A stretch of DNA of 64,000 nt, taken from contig NZ_AP022617.1 in NCBI RefSeq assembly GCF_010731575.1, positions 2,914,001 to 2,978,000 on the forward strand, written 5' to 3'. Positions 51,014 to 58,407 of this stretch are shown here, piece after piece. How positions within the stretch are numbered: position 1 is the first letter of the stretch; every line of letters begins with the position of its first letter. Made by a program: the position numbers and the translations under genes. The DNA comes from Mycolicibacterium monacense. GTDB lineage: Bacteria > Actinomycetota > Actinomycetes > Mycobacteriales > Mycobacteriaceae. The notes below the pieces were generated by a model. That model did not search any database. It was not told where the DNA came from and worked only from the letters and a program-made list of their open reading frames with translations.

Positions 51014-52195
51014 ATGACACAGCGATACGACCTGGTCATCGCAGGTGGCGGCCCTTCGGGAGCGGCCGCGGCGTGGCAGGCCGCGCAGACCGGCGCCAAG
51101 GTGGTCGTCCTGGACAAGGCCGTGTTCCCGCGCGACAAGCCGTGCGGTGACGGCCTGACCGCCCGGGCGGTCAGCTACCTGCAGAAGATGGGCCTCGCCG
51201 ACGAGGTCGCCACCTTCCACCGGGTCAACCGCGTGACGGTCTTCAGCCCCAGCCAGTGGGAGTTGTCCTTCCCCAAGCGCCCCGGGATGCCCGATCACGG
51301 CCACACCGTCAGCCGCACCCACCTGGACACCGTGCTGCTCAAGCACGCCGAATCCGCGGGCGCGGAGGTGCGTCAGGGCGCGGAGGTCGCCGGCCCCGAA
51401 CTCGACGCCAACGGCCGGGTGATCGGCGTGACGCTCAAGGGGGGCGAGAAGGTCTACGGCGATGCGGTGATCGCCGCCGACGGTGCCTACTCCCCCATCA
51501 AGCGAGCACTGAAGATCGATTCGCAGTACAACGGCTACCAGGCGATCGCGATCCGCTCGGAGATGCACGCCAACCGGCCCGACTCCGACAGCCTCGACAT
51601 CTATCTGAAGCTGCAGTTCCAGGGCGATCAGCTGCCCGGTTACGGCTGGGTGTTCCCGATGGGCGACGGAATCTTCAACATCGGCCTGGGCTACGTCAAC
51701 AGCTACAAGAACTGGCAGTCGATCAACGCCACGCAGTTCCTCGGCGAGTTCCTGCGCACCCTGCCGCGGGACTGGGATCTCCCGCCGATCGAGGAACTGA
51801 AGAAGAACAAGAGCGTGCGGGCGTGGCGATTGCCGATGGGCTTCACCGCATGGCCGCCGTGGCGTCCGGGTGTGCTGTTCACCGGCGACTCTCTCGGTGC
51901 GGGTAAGCCGGCGTCGGGCGCGGGGATCTCCAAGGCGCTCGAGTCCGGGCTGGCCGCAGGCGAATGCGCGATCGCGGCGCTGACCAACGGCGGGCCGGAC
52001 GACTTCACGAACTACGCGCAACGGATGGAAGCCGCGTGGGGCCGGGAGTACAAGCGCGGCCGCTATTTCCACAAGCTGGCCGGCATCCCCGCCGTCGCCA
52101 ACACCGGTATCAAGTTGATCGACAACGCGTTCTTCCGTGACCGCATGCTCAAGGCGCTGTACAAGAAAGAGCAAGGGCCACAGCACAAGTACTGA
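51014..52195 (+). CDS. Geranylgeranyl reductase-family FAD oxidoreductase (MenJ-like)
   Basis: The 393-residue flavoprotein has the FAD-binding GGGPSGAAAA (10-19), DKAVFPRDKPCGDGLT, an internal IAADGAYSPIKRAL and the second FAD motif GDSLGAGKPASGAGISKALESG. It belongs to the group that reduces isoprenoid double bonds, which includes mycobacterial MenJ acting on menaquinone. Reduction of a polyprenyl lipid, quinone or another hydrophobic substrate is likely. It is divergent from a TetR regulator and is followed by a long inverted repeat. Length and motifs are complete. Confidence 0.83.
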   Translation: MTQRYDLVIAGGGPSGAAAAWQAAQTGAKVVVLDKAVFPRDKPCGDGLTARAVSYLQKMGLADEVATFHRVNRVTVFSPSQWELSFPKRPGMPDHGHTVSRTHLDTVLLKHAESAGAEVRQGAEVAGPELDANGRVIGVTLKGGEKVYGDAVIAADGAYSPIKRALKIDSQYNGYQAIAIRSEMHANRPDSDSLDIYLKLQFQGDQLPGYGWVFPMGDGIFNIGLGYVNSYKNWQSINATQFLGEFLRTLPRDWDLPPIEELKKNKSVRAWRLPMGFTAWPPWRPGVLFTGDSLGAGKPASGAGISKALESGLAAGECAIAALTNGGPDDFTNYAQRMEAAWGREYKRGRYFHKLAGIPAVANTGIKLIDNAFFRDRMLKALYKKEQGPQHKY

Positions 52196-52205
52196 TTTCG
52201 TGCGT

Positions 52206-52263
52206 CGACTGCACGGTTGTTGCCGCCGCTTCTCGCGATTCGTGTACAACAACCGTGCAGTCG
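52206..52263. repeat. 17-bp inverted repeat with 24-nt loop between convergent genes
   Basis: Arms at 52206-52222 (CGACTGCACGGTTGTTG) and 52247-52263 are perfectly complementary. It fills most of the 74 bp between the FAD reductase and agmatinase-family gene stops. There is no T-run on either side, so it is either a terminator without a U-tract or a repetitive extragenic palindrome. Confidence 0.7.
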
Positions 52264-52269
52264 GCGGCG

Positions 52270-53367
52270 TCAGTGGTGATGATGGTGAGGCCGCCCACCG
52301 CCCTCGCGGCGGCGGCGCGCGTCCTCACCCTCGGCGATCAGGCGCATCTGCTCGTCGACCTCCCGGCCCGCGAGCAGAGGTTGGCTGGGATCCCAGGTGG
52401 TGCCGGCCGCGGCGTCCTTCCGGCGCCGCGCGATCGCCGAGATGACCTCCAGCACCACGCGGTTGCCGAGCAGTGCGGTGATGTCGGCATGGTCGTAGGG
52501 CGGGGCGACCTCGACGACGTCGACGCCGAGCACCGGAAGCTCGTAGCAGATCCGGCGGACCGCGTCGAGCAGTTGGCGCGCCGAGAAGCCGCCCGGCTCA
52601 GGGGTTCCGGTGCCGGGGGCATGCCCGGGATCGCAGACGTCGATGTCGACGGACAGGAACACGCCCTCACAGTCGTCGGTGGCGATCTCGAACGCCTCGG
52701 TCAGACAGGTCTCGAGGCCGCGTGCCACGATCTCGGTCATCTCGTAGGACCGCAGACCCTGGGCGGCCATCCACTGCAGCACCGGCTCGTCGGGCCAGTA
52801 GCCGCGCAACCCCAACTGCAGGAACCGGTCACCGCGCAGCGCCCCGGACTCGATCAACCTTCGCATCGGGGTGCCATGACCCACAAGGGAACCCGCGTGG
52901 ATGTCGCCGGTGTCGGCGTGGGCGTCGAAGTGGATCATCGACACCTTGCCGAAACCGTGTTGGCGGGCCACCCCGGTATGGTCCGGCCAGGCGATCGTGT
53001 GATCGCCCCCGAGGATGATGGGAATCGCGCCCGCGGCGGAGATCGTGAACACCTCATCCTCGATCAACTGCACCGCCTGTTCGACGTTGCCGCTGTAGAG
53101 GGCGACGTCGCCGGCGTCGTACACCCGGAGATCCTTGAGTCCGTCGACCCGCAGCGCCAGGCTGGGCCGCGACCCGTCCTGGGGCAGGTAGCACGCCTGG
53201 CGCAGCGCCGATGGCCCGAACCGGGCACCTGAGCGGTAGGTCGTACCGCCGTCGAGGGGTGCACCGAGGATGACGATGTCGGCGTCGGCGTACGTCGACG
53301 CATCGGAGAGGTCGCATCGAGGGACGCCGAGGAAAGTGATGTCGGGTCCGAATGCACTGGCTGCCAA
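52270..53367 (-). CDS. speB: Agmatinase/arginase-family ureohydrolase with C-terminal His tail
   Basis: The 365-residue protein has the complete binuclear metal site: GGDHT (120-124), DAHAD (148-152) and SVDIDVCDP (239-247) followed by GTGTPEPGG. It hydrolyses a guanidino compound to urea plus an amine; agmatine is the default, but guanidine, guanidinobutyrate and other guanidino acids are alternatives. The C-terminus ends in a natural run PHHHHH after an Arg/Gly stretch, unusual for the family and perhaps a metal-loading aid. The start is TTG 53367, the only initiator before a stop. It is the third gene of an operon with a binding lipoprotein and TetR regulator. Confidence 0.87.
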   Translation of the reverse strand: MAASAFGPDITFLGVPRCDLSDASTYADADIVILGAPLDGGTTYRSGARFGPSALRQACYLPQDGSRPSLALRVDGLKDLRVYDAGDVALYSGNVEQAVQLIEDEVFTISAAGAIPIILGGDHTIAWPDHTGVARQHGFGKVSMIHFDAHADTGDIHAGSLVGHGTPMRRLIESGALRGDRFLQLGLRGYWPDEPVLQWMAAQGLRSYEMTEIVARGLETCLTEAFEIATDDCEGVFLSVDIDVCDPGHAPGTGTPEPGGFSARQLLDAVRRICYELPVLGVDVVEVAPPYDHADITALLGNRVVLEVISAIARRRKDAAAGTTWDPSQPLLAGREVDEQMRLIAEGEDARRRREGGGRPHHHHH

Positions 53368-53402
53368 TGGAATTCTGCTTTCGTTGAGTTTCTGGAATGG
53401 GC

Positions 53403-54014
53403 TCAGGTGTGCTCGCGCAGCGCGGCCAGCGCACGGAACGTGCGCCGGATGGTGGCGCGGATGCGCCGCTTGTCGACCGGACCGAGCGGCCGGTACAGGT
53501 TGTCGATCTCGAGTCCGGCCATCACCGCCATGACGGTTCGCGCGTCCAGTTCGGGCTGGCGGGAACCGAGTTCACGGAACAGTCGACTCAGTGCGGGCAC
53601 CATCGCCGTGTACCACGCTTCGAACATCGGGCGCAGACGTTCGTCGCGGCTGGCCTCGGTGACCAGTTCGTACCGGGTGACGATCGCCCCCTGCGGTGAG
53701 GTGAAACCGTCGATGATCATGTCGGCCATCGCGTCGGCGAGTTGGTCCGCGGACATGGTCGGCTCCAACCGGTCGGCGGTGCGGACCACGCGTTCGATCT
53801 CGCGGTCGGAGAGCTGCTGGAACGCCTGGGCGACCAGGTCCGACTTGTCGTCGAAGTAATAGCTCAACGCCCCCAACGGAATTCCCGCCTGTGCGGCCAC
53901 CACGCGCATCGACAGTCCGGCCAGCCCCACACGCGCCATGACCTCGATCGCGGCATCGATGATCTCCACCCGGCGTTGCGCCGCGCGGGCGGTGTTGCCG
54001 GCTTGCGTGGGCAT
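53403..54014 (-). CDS. TetR-family regulator of the SBP-agmatinase operon
   Basis: The 203-residue protein has a TetR helix-turn-helix (VEIIDAAIEVMARVGLAGLS, then VVAAQAGIPLGALSYYFDDKSDL) and a C-terminal TetR_C domain ending in VDKRRIRATIRRTFRAL. ATG 54014 lies 5 bp after the binding-protein stop, so it is cotranscribed between that gene and the agmatinase-family gene. It probably controls the operon and the divergent SDR through TTGTACGAACGTCCAA at 55661. The N-terminal open frame extension to 54302 overlaps the upstream gene and is not used. Confidence 0.82.
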   Translation of the reverse strand: MPTQAGNTARAAQRRVEIIDAAIEVMARVGLAGLSMRVVAAQAGIPLGALSYYFDDKSDLVAQAFQQLSDREIERVVRTADRLEPTMSADQLADAMADMIIDGFTSPQGAIVTRYELVTEASRDERLRPMFEAWYTAMVPALSRLFRELGSRQPELDARTVMAVMAGLEIDNLYRPLGPVDKRRIRATIRRTFRALAALREHT

Positions 54015-54019
54015 CGGCG

Positions 54020-55582
54020 TCAGTCCCGGTAGGCCAGCGTCGAGAAGTCGGTGTCCCACATCCAGGCCGGCTGGCTGCTCCACCCCGAATAGCCCTTGCG
54101 TGCGGCGATCGTGTTGTGCAGGTCGGCGAGATTGATCCAGCACAGCGAATCCCGGTACTCCTTGGCTGCCTCGACGTAAAGCGCCCGCGACTTCGCCGGA
54201 TCCGGTTCGGCACTGCCTGCGTCGAGCAGTGCGTCCGCCGCCGGCACCGAACAGCCCTGCAGGTTCACCGGCGCATCGGTGTACTGGTAGATCCGCGACC
54301 ACGTATCGGGATGCGCCGCATCGGGATTGAACGAGGCGAGCAGCAGATCGGGGCGCTGACCGGGGTTCTCGCCGAGCGCGAAGAACTGCGCGAGCGGAAA
54401 GTCCCGCACCGTCGCCGTCAGGCCGGCCTGCTGCAGGATCACCTGCATCTGGTTCGCCAGGTTCTGCAGGCTGCTGTCCCCGGTGGGGTAACCGATCTCC
54501 ACATCGCCGCCCGAGCGTCCCGTCTCGGCCAGCTTCGCCGGGTCGAAGTCGTGCGTGTCGGGGACCGCGCCGTCGGGCAGCATCCCGCTGGGATAGAACT
54601 GGGTCGACGGACTGCCCTGGTCGCCGAACACCGTTGTCGTGAGCGTGGTTTGGTCGAGCGCGGCGCTCAGGGCCGCCCTGGCCGCGGGAGGACCGAAGAC
54701 CTCGGAGTCCGGATCGACCATCACCAGCGCCTTCACCAGCGCCGTCTCCTGCCGGACCTCGGTGTCGGGGCCTGCGCCCAACGCCTCGTAGTCGCCTTTG
54801 GACAGCCCGTGCAGGATCATGTCGAGCTGACCGTTCTCCAGTTGCATCCGCTGTACCGCGGTCGCCGCCACCACGGGCAGTTCGACGGTGGTGATCTGCG
54901 GCGCCTCGCCCCAGTAGTGCTCGTTGGCGGTGAGGGTGTAGCGGTTCGCCGGGATCGCGGCGGTGAGCTCGTACGGGCCGGTGCCTGCGGTGTGCGCGGC
55001 CAACCAGCCCGCGCCGCGGTCGTCACCGACGGCGTGTTCGGCGATCGCCGCCGGGCTCGTCATCAGTGGCCCGTAGGGCGAGGCCAGGTAGTCCAGGAAG
55101 GGGGCGACCGGTTTGGTGAGCGTCACGACGAACGTCTGCGGATCGGGCGTCTGCATGTCACGGACGTCGGCGAGCATGTAGGACGGCCCCGCGGCCATGT
55201 CGATCCGCCGCTGGAAACTGGCCTTGGCCGCGGCCGAGTCGAAGGGTGTGCCATCGGAGAACTTCACGCCGTCCCGCAGGGTGAACGTGTAGGTCAGACC
55301 GTCCTCGGAGACAGTCCATTCCGTCGCCAGCAGGCCCTCCACCTCCGTGCTCTCCGGCGCATACCGGAGCAGACCCTGATAGGCCGACGTCATGATCAGC
55401 AGACCCTCGGGCTGATAGAAGACGTCCGGGTCCAGGGGCGGCGGGTCCGACATCAGCGGGGTGCGGACCGACGACATCAACGCCGCGGTGTCCGTCGGGC
55501 TGTTGCTGGAACCGGAACAGCCCGTGGCGGCCAGCACCAGGGTGGTCACGGCCAGCGTCACAACGGCGGGCGTACATCTCAT
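54020..55582 (-). CDS. ABC transporter substrate-binding lipoprotein, family 5, orphan paralogue
   Basis: The 520-residue protein has lipobox LAATGC (Cys22) and an SBP_bac_5 domain. It is clearly paralogous to the binding protein at 28.3-29.8 kb: LLATEWTVSEDGLTYTFTLRDG, FSDGTPFDSAAAKASFQRR, LDYLASPYGPLMTSP and GTGPYELTAA match equivalent positions there. No permease or ATPase is adjacent, so it may feed the transporter of the island or another one elsewhere. It is the first gene of the leftward SBP-tetR-agmatinase operon, which suggests its ligand carries a guanidino group. It ends 5 bp before the tetR start. Confidence 0.88.
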   Translation of the reverse strand: MRCTPAVVTLAVTTLVLAATGCSGSSNSPTDTAALMSSVRTPLMSDPPPLDPDVFYQPEGLLIMTSAYQGLLRYAPESTEVEGLLATEWTVSEDGLTYTFTLRDGVKFSDGTPFDSAAAKASFQRRIDMAAGPSYMLADVRDMQTPDPQTFVVTLTKPVAPFLDYLASPYGPLMTSPAAIAEHAVGDDRGAGWLAAHTAGTGPYELTAAIPANRYTLTANEHYWGEAPQITTVELPVVAATAVQRMQLENGQLDMILHGLSKGDYEALGAGPDTEVRQETALVKALVMVDPDSEVFGPPAARAALSAALDQTTLTTTVFGDQGSPSTQFYPSGMLPDGAVPDTHDFDPAKLAETGRSGGDVEIGYPTGDSSLQNLANQMQVILQQAGLTATVRDFPLAQFFALGENPGQRPDLLLASFNPDAAHPDTWSRIYQYTDAPVNLQGCSVPAADALLDAGSAEPDPAKSRALYVEAAKEYRDSLCWINLADLHNTIAARKGYSGWSSQPAWMWDTDFSTLAYRD

Positions 55583-55660
55583 GCGCAGGGCTCCTGTCCT
55601 CGGTTCACCGATGAGTGTCGGCACAGTGCATTTCGTCCGCGTGACGCAGTGGTTACCACT

Positions 55661-55676
55661 TTGTACGAACGTCCAA
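55661..55676. promoter_or_regulatory. Putative TetR operator between the SBP operon and SDR gene
   Basis: TTGTACGAACGTCCAA is an imperfect palindrome (TTG-N-ACG-NN-CGT-N-CAA, 12 of 16 positions symmetric) in the 178 bp between divergent genes. The TetR encoded in the leftward operon is the natural candidate. The half-site TTGTACG recurs in the promoter of the first SDR (2965-2982). Confidence 0.5.
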
Positions 55677-55760
55677 GTTTTGGTCGGTTGACCTAGCAGG
55701 GACCCGCAACGCGCTCTAGTGTTCTGGCACAGCATGCGAAAGACGAAGGGAAACAACACA

Positions 55761-56558
55761 ATGCCCACAGCAGTTCCGAACGCTTTCGATCTGACCGGTC
55801 AGGTGGCCCTGGTCACCGGGTCGAGCAGCGAGCTCGGGATCGGCTTCGCCTCGGCACGTCTACTCGGCCAGTTCGGGGCGTCGGTGATGGTCACCGGGAC
55901 CACCGAGCGCGCCGCCGAACGCGCGCGGGAACTGCAGAGTGAGGGCATCGCGGCGCGTTCGCACGTCGCGGACCTGATGGATCCGGAGGCGGCCCGGGGA
56001 CTGGTCGAGGCAACCGAGGCGGCGTTCGGCCGGCTCGACATCGTGGTCAACAACGCCGGGCTGGCGTCGGTGCACATCCCCGAGCGTCCGAATCCGTTGA
56101 TGGTGATGTCCGACGAGGAATGGCGCCTGGCGCTGCGACGCAACGTGGACAGCGCGTTCTTCGTCACGCGGGCCGCGCTGCCCGGCATGGTGGAACGGGG
56201 CTACGGCCGCATCGTCAACGTGGCGTCGACGGCCGGGATCCTCACCGCCTACACCGGCGACGTCGGTTACCACACGGCCAAGGCCGCGATGCTGGGGATG
56301 ACGCGGTCGGTGGCGGTGGACTATGCGCGCAACGGCGTGACGGCCAACGTGGTGGTCCCCGGCTGGATCGCCACCGCCGCGCAGCTCCCCTCCGAGGTGG
56401 TCGCCGGCAACGCCACGCCGATCGGCCGGTCGGCCACCGCGGCCGAGGTCGCCGCAGGCATCGCGTTCCTCGCGGCGCCGGGCGCCTCCTACGTCACGGG
56501 CACCACGTTGGCCATCGACGGCGCCAACTCGATCGCGGGGGCGACCGCCGCCGAGTGA
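55761..56558 (+). CDS. SDR-family oxidoreductase (FabG-like)
   Basis: The 265-residue protein has the cofactor motif TGSSSELGIG (19-28), NNAG (97-100), Ser156, Tyr170 and Lys174, so it is a complete classical SDR. An Asp/Thr-rich TGTTERAAER after the second strand suggests NADP preference. AAGGGAAAC lies upstream of ATG 55761. It is divergent from the SBP-tetR-agmatinase operon and shares the operator region, so it may act on the same compound, for example oxidising an alcohol or reducing a keto product. The substrate is unknown. Confidence 0.83.
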   Translation: MPTAVPNAFDLTGQVALVTGSSSELGIGFASARLLGQFGASVMVTGTTERAAERARELQSEGIAARSHVADLMDPEAARGLVEATEAAFGRLDIVVNNAGLASVHIPERPNPLMVMSDEEWRLALRRNVDSAFFVTRAALPGMVERGYGRIVNVASTAGILTAYTGDVGYHTAKAAMLGMTRSVAVDYARNGVTANVVVPGWIATAAQLPSEVVAGNATPIGRSATAAEVAAGIAFLAAPGASYVTGTTLAIDGANSIAGATAAE

Positions 56559-56661
56559 CACGGACGGCGCCTGGCGATCGGATCCCGCCCCACTCGACTG
56601 TGCGGTTTCATCCGCGCCACGCCGGGCCACGCGTATCGGAACGCACACTCGATGCCGGCGA

Positions 56662-56667
56662 TAGCGT
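56662..56667 (+). promoter_or_regulatory. Leaderless -10 before the SMI1/KNR4-like gene
   Basis: TAGCGT ends 7 nt before ATG 56675, with no Shine-Dalgarno sequence, supporting this start and leaderless transcription. Confidence 0.5.
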
Positions 56668-56674
56668 GGAAGCC

Positions 56675-57220
56675 ATGTCCCGACCCGGCGCCGACGCCGC
56701 GGAACGCTTGGCGGCCCTCGGCGTGGTGCCGATGGCGCCCGGCTTGTCCGACGACGAAGTCGCCCGCATCGAATCGTCGTTCGCGTTCACGTTCGCCGAC
56801 GATCACCGGGAGTTCCTCGCCGCATGTCTGCCGGTCGGCGAGGGGTGGCCGAACTGGCGCGAGGCCGGGCGCCGAACCCTCGAGACGCTTCTGCGGCTAC
56901 CGGTGGACGGCATCCTGTTCGCCGTGGAGTGGAAGCAGTTCTGGGACGCCTCGTGGGGCAGGCGACCGGCCCGCATGAAGGATGCGTTGCGCAGCGCGGC
57001 TTACCAGTTGGCCCGCGTACCGCGCCTGGTGCCGGTGCACTCGAATTGCTATCTGCCCGCCGGCCACGATTCCTCCGGTCATCCGGTGCTGTCGATCTAC
57101 CAGGCCGACATCCACGTGGTCGCCGCCGACCTGTTCGACTACGTCGACAGGCTCACCACGCCAGCCGCCGAGCCGTCAGCCGTGGCGACCGTCGACTTCT
57201 GGTCCGATCACGTGCGCTGA
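56675..57220 (+). CDS. SMI1/KNR4-like protein
   Basis: The 181-residue protein has the SUKH-type pattern GLSDDEVARIESSFAFTFADDHREFLAACLPVG near residues 23-54 (shown in part), a WPNWREAG segment, GILFAVEWKQFWDASWG and PVLSIYQADIHVVAADLFDYV. SMI1/KNR4 (SUKH) proteins often act as immunity proteins against secreted toxins or in cell-wall signalling; no toxin gene lies next to this one, so a housekeeping role is also possible. It ends 3 bp before the convergent LysR-type substrate-domain gene. The call is from recalled pattern, not search. Confidence 0.65.
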   Translation: MSRPGADAAERLAALGVVPMAPGLSDDEVARIESSFAFTFADDHREFLAACLPVGEGWPNWREAGRRTLETLLRLPVDGILFAVEWKQFWDASWGRRPARMKDALRSAAYQLARVPRLVPVHSNCYLPAGHDSSGHPVLSIYQADIHVVAADLFDYVDRLTTPAAEPSAVATVDFWSDHVR

Positions 57221-57223
57221 GCG

Positions 57224-57937
57224 TCAGCGTCGACCGCGTCCCGCCCGGCCCGGTTTGCGGGCGCCCTTACCCGCCGCGGCGCGGGCGGCCTGCTTCGCGA
57301 GGGTCTTCTCCCGTGCGGTGCGCTTGGGCGCCGGCTGAGCCTGTCCCCGCGACGAACCGGGTTTGCGGCCCCGCACGATCCCGATGAACTCCTCGAGCAG
57401 CGGCGACTGGGGCCCGTCCGGGAAGGCCAGCGCCACCGGGCAGGTGGGAGCGTCGGTGATCGGGCGGTACGTGAGGTCCTTGCGGTGATACAGCCGCGCC
57501 AACGACTGGGGAACGACGAGCGCGCCGACCCCGGCGGCGACGAGTTCCATTGCGTCCTCGGTGGTCTCGGGGCGGTGATCGACCAGGGTGCCGGGAGCCT
57601 CTGCCCAGGCGACCACATGGTCGAGCGGCATCAGCACCGGCTCGCCGGCGAGGTCCGCGGCGGTGATCGTGTCGCCGGCAGTGAGGACGTGGTCGACCGG
57701 TACGACGACCACCGTGGTCTCCTCGTAGAGCGGTATGACGGCCAGCCCGGACGTGTCGGCAGGCAGCCGCAGCAACGCCACGTCGACGGTGCCGGCCCGC
57801 ACGGCGTCGGCGGCGTCTGCCGCGGCGACGGTGCACAACTGCAGCGGCACGTCGGGGTGGCGTTCCGCCCAGTTCCGGGCCCACTTCGCGGGCGTCCCAC
57901 CCGGGACGTAACCGAGGGTGAGCGAGGGCGGGTTCAC
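57224..57937 (-). CDS. LysR-type substrate-binding domain protein without a DNA-binding domain
   Basis: The 237-residue protein starts PSLTLGYVPGGTPAKWARNW, the usual first strand of a LysR effector-binding domain, and continues through LCTVAAADAADAVRAGTVDVALLRLP and VPQSLARLYHRKDLTYRPI. There is no room for the N-terminal helix-turn-helix: the start codon lies 28 bp from the divergent gene. The last 40 residues are Lys/Arg/Ala-rich (AREKTLAKQAARAAAGKGARK), which could bind nucleic acid. Proteins like this are commonly encoded next to DUF5997 genes in actinobacteria. It may sense a small molecule without acting as a classical LysR regulator. Confidence 0.75.
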   Translation of the reverse strand: MNPPSLTLGYVPGGTPAKWARNWAERHPDVPLQLCTVAAADAADAVRAGTVDVALLRLPADTSGLAVIPLYEETTVVVVPVDHVLTAGDTITAADLAGEPVLMPLDHVVAWAEAPGTLVDHRPETTEDAMELVAAGVGALVVPQSLARLYHRKDLTYRPITDAPTCPVALAFPDGPQSPLLEEFIGIVRGRKPGSSRGQAQPAPKRTAREKTLAKQAARAAAGKGARKPGRAGRGRR

Positions 57938-57965
57938 CGCCTCAGGCTACCGATAGGCTGATCCC
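57938..57965. promoter_or_regulatory. Back-to-back leaderless promoters within 28 bp
   Basis: Leftward TAGCCT (57949-57944) ends 6 nt before GTG 57937; rightward TAGGCT (57954-57959) ends 6 nt before ATG 57966. Only 4 bp separate the two -10 elements. Each promoter's -35 region lies in the other gene's first codons, so RNA polymerase cannot occupy both at once. Confidence 0.6.
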
Positions 57966-58352
57966 ATGAGCAGGCCCAACGCGCAGTCCATGAAGCCCGC
58001 CACGGCGGCCAAGAAGCTGGACGTGTACCTGCCCGCGACGCCGGCGGAGTTCCAGGAGAGCTCGATCACCCGCGCTGAACTCGCCGCCCTGCAGGAAGAT
58101 CCGCCGCAGTGGCTCAAGGACCTCCGCAAGAACGGACCGCACCCGAAGAACCTCGTGGCAGCCAAGCTGGGCATCTCGATCGCGGGTCTCGCGCGGGGCG
58201 GCGTCGGGGATGCGCTCACGACCGAGCAGATCAATACGCTGCTCGAGGAGAAACCGGAGTGGCTGGTCGCCGAACGCGAAAGCTACCAGGAGGTGCTGCG
58301 CGAGCAGCGACGACTCAAGGCGCTGCGCGCGGACCAGGCACGCGAGGGCTGA
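57966..58352 (+). CDS. DUF5997 family protein
   Basis: The 128-residue protein has MKPATAAKKLDVYLPATPAEFQ, then ITRAELAALQEDPPQWLKDLRKNGPHPK and LVAAKLGISIAGLARGG, the pattern I recall for DUF5997. A KLGISIAGLARGG stretch could be a helix-turn-helix-like recognition segment. It is divergent, with only 28 bp between start codons, from the LysR-type substrate-domain protein, a pairing seen in other actinobacteria; the DUF5997 protein might supply the DNA-binding part that its neighbour lacks. That is inference. No enzymatic motif is visible. Confidence 0.75.
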   Translation: MSRPNAQSMKPATAAKKLDVYLPATPAEFQESSITRAELAALQEDPPQWLKDLRKNGPHPKNLVAAKLGISIAGLARGGVGDALTTEQINTLLEEKPEWLVAERESYQEVLREQRRLKALRADQAREG

Positions 58353-58407
58353 TTCTCCACCGCAGCGACGGACGGCTCATCGGCCGTGAAGGCGAACAGG
58401 AGTCGTC

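Noticed and set aside
52270..52284. Five-histidine C-terminus as a vector-derived tag
   Set aside because: The surrounding sequence is native and continues into a genomic inverted repeat; no vector sequence or cloning site is present.
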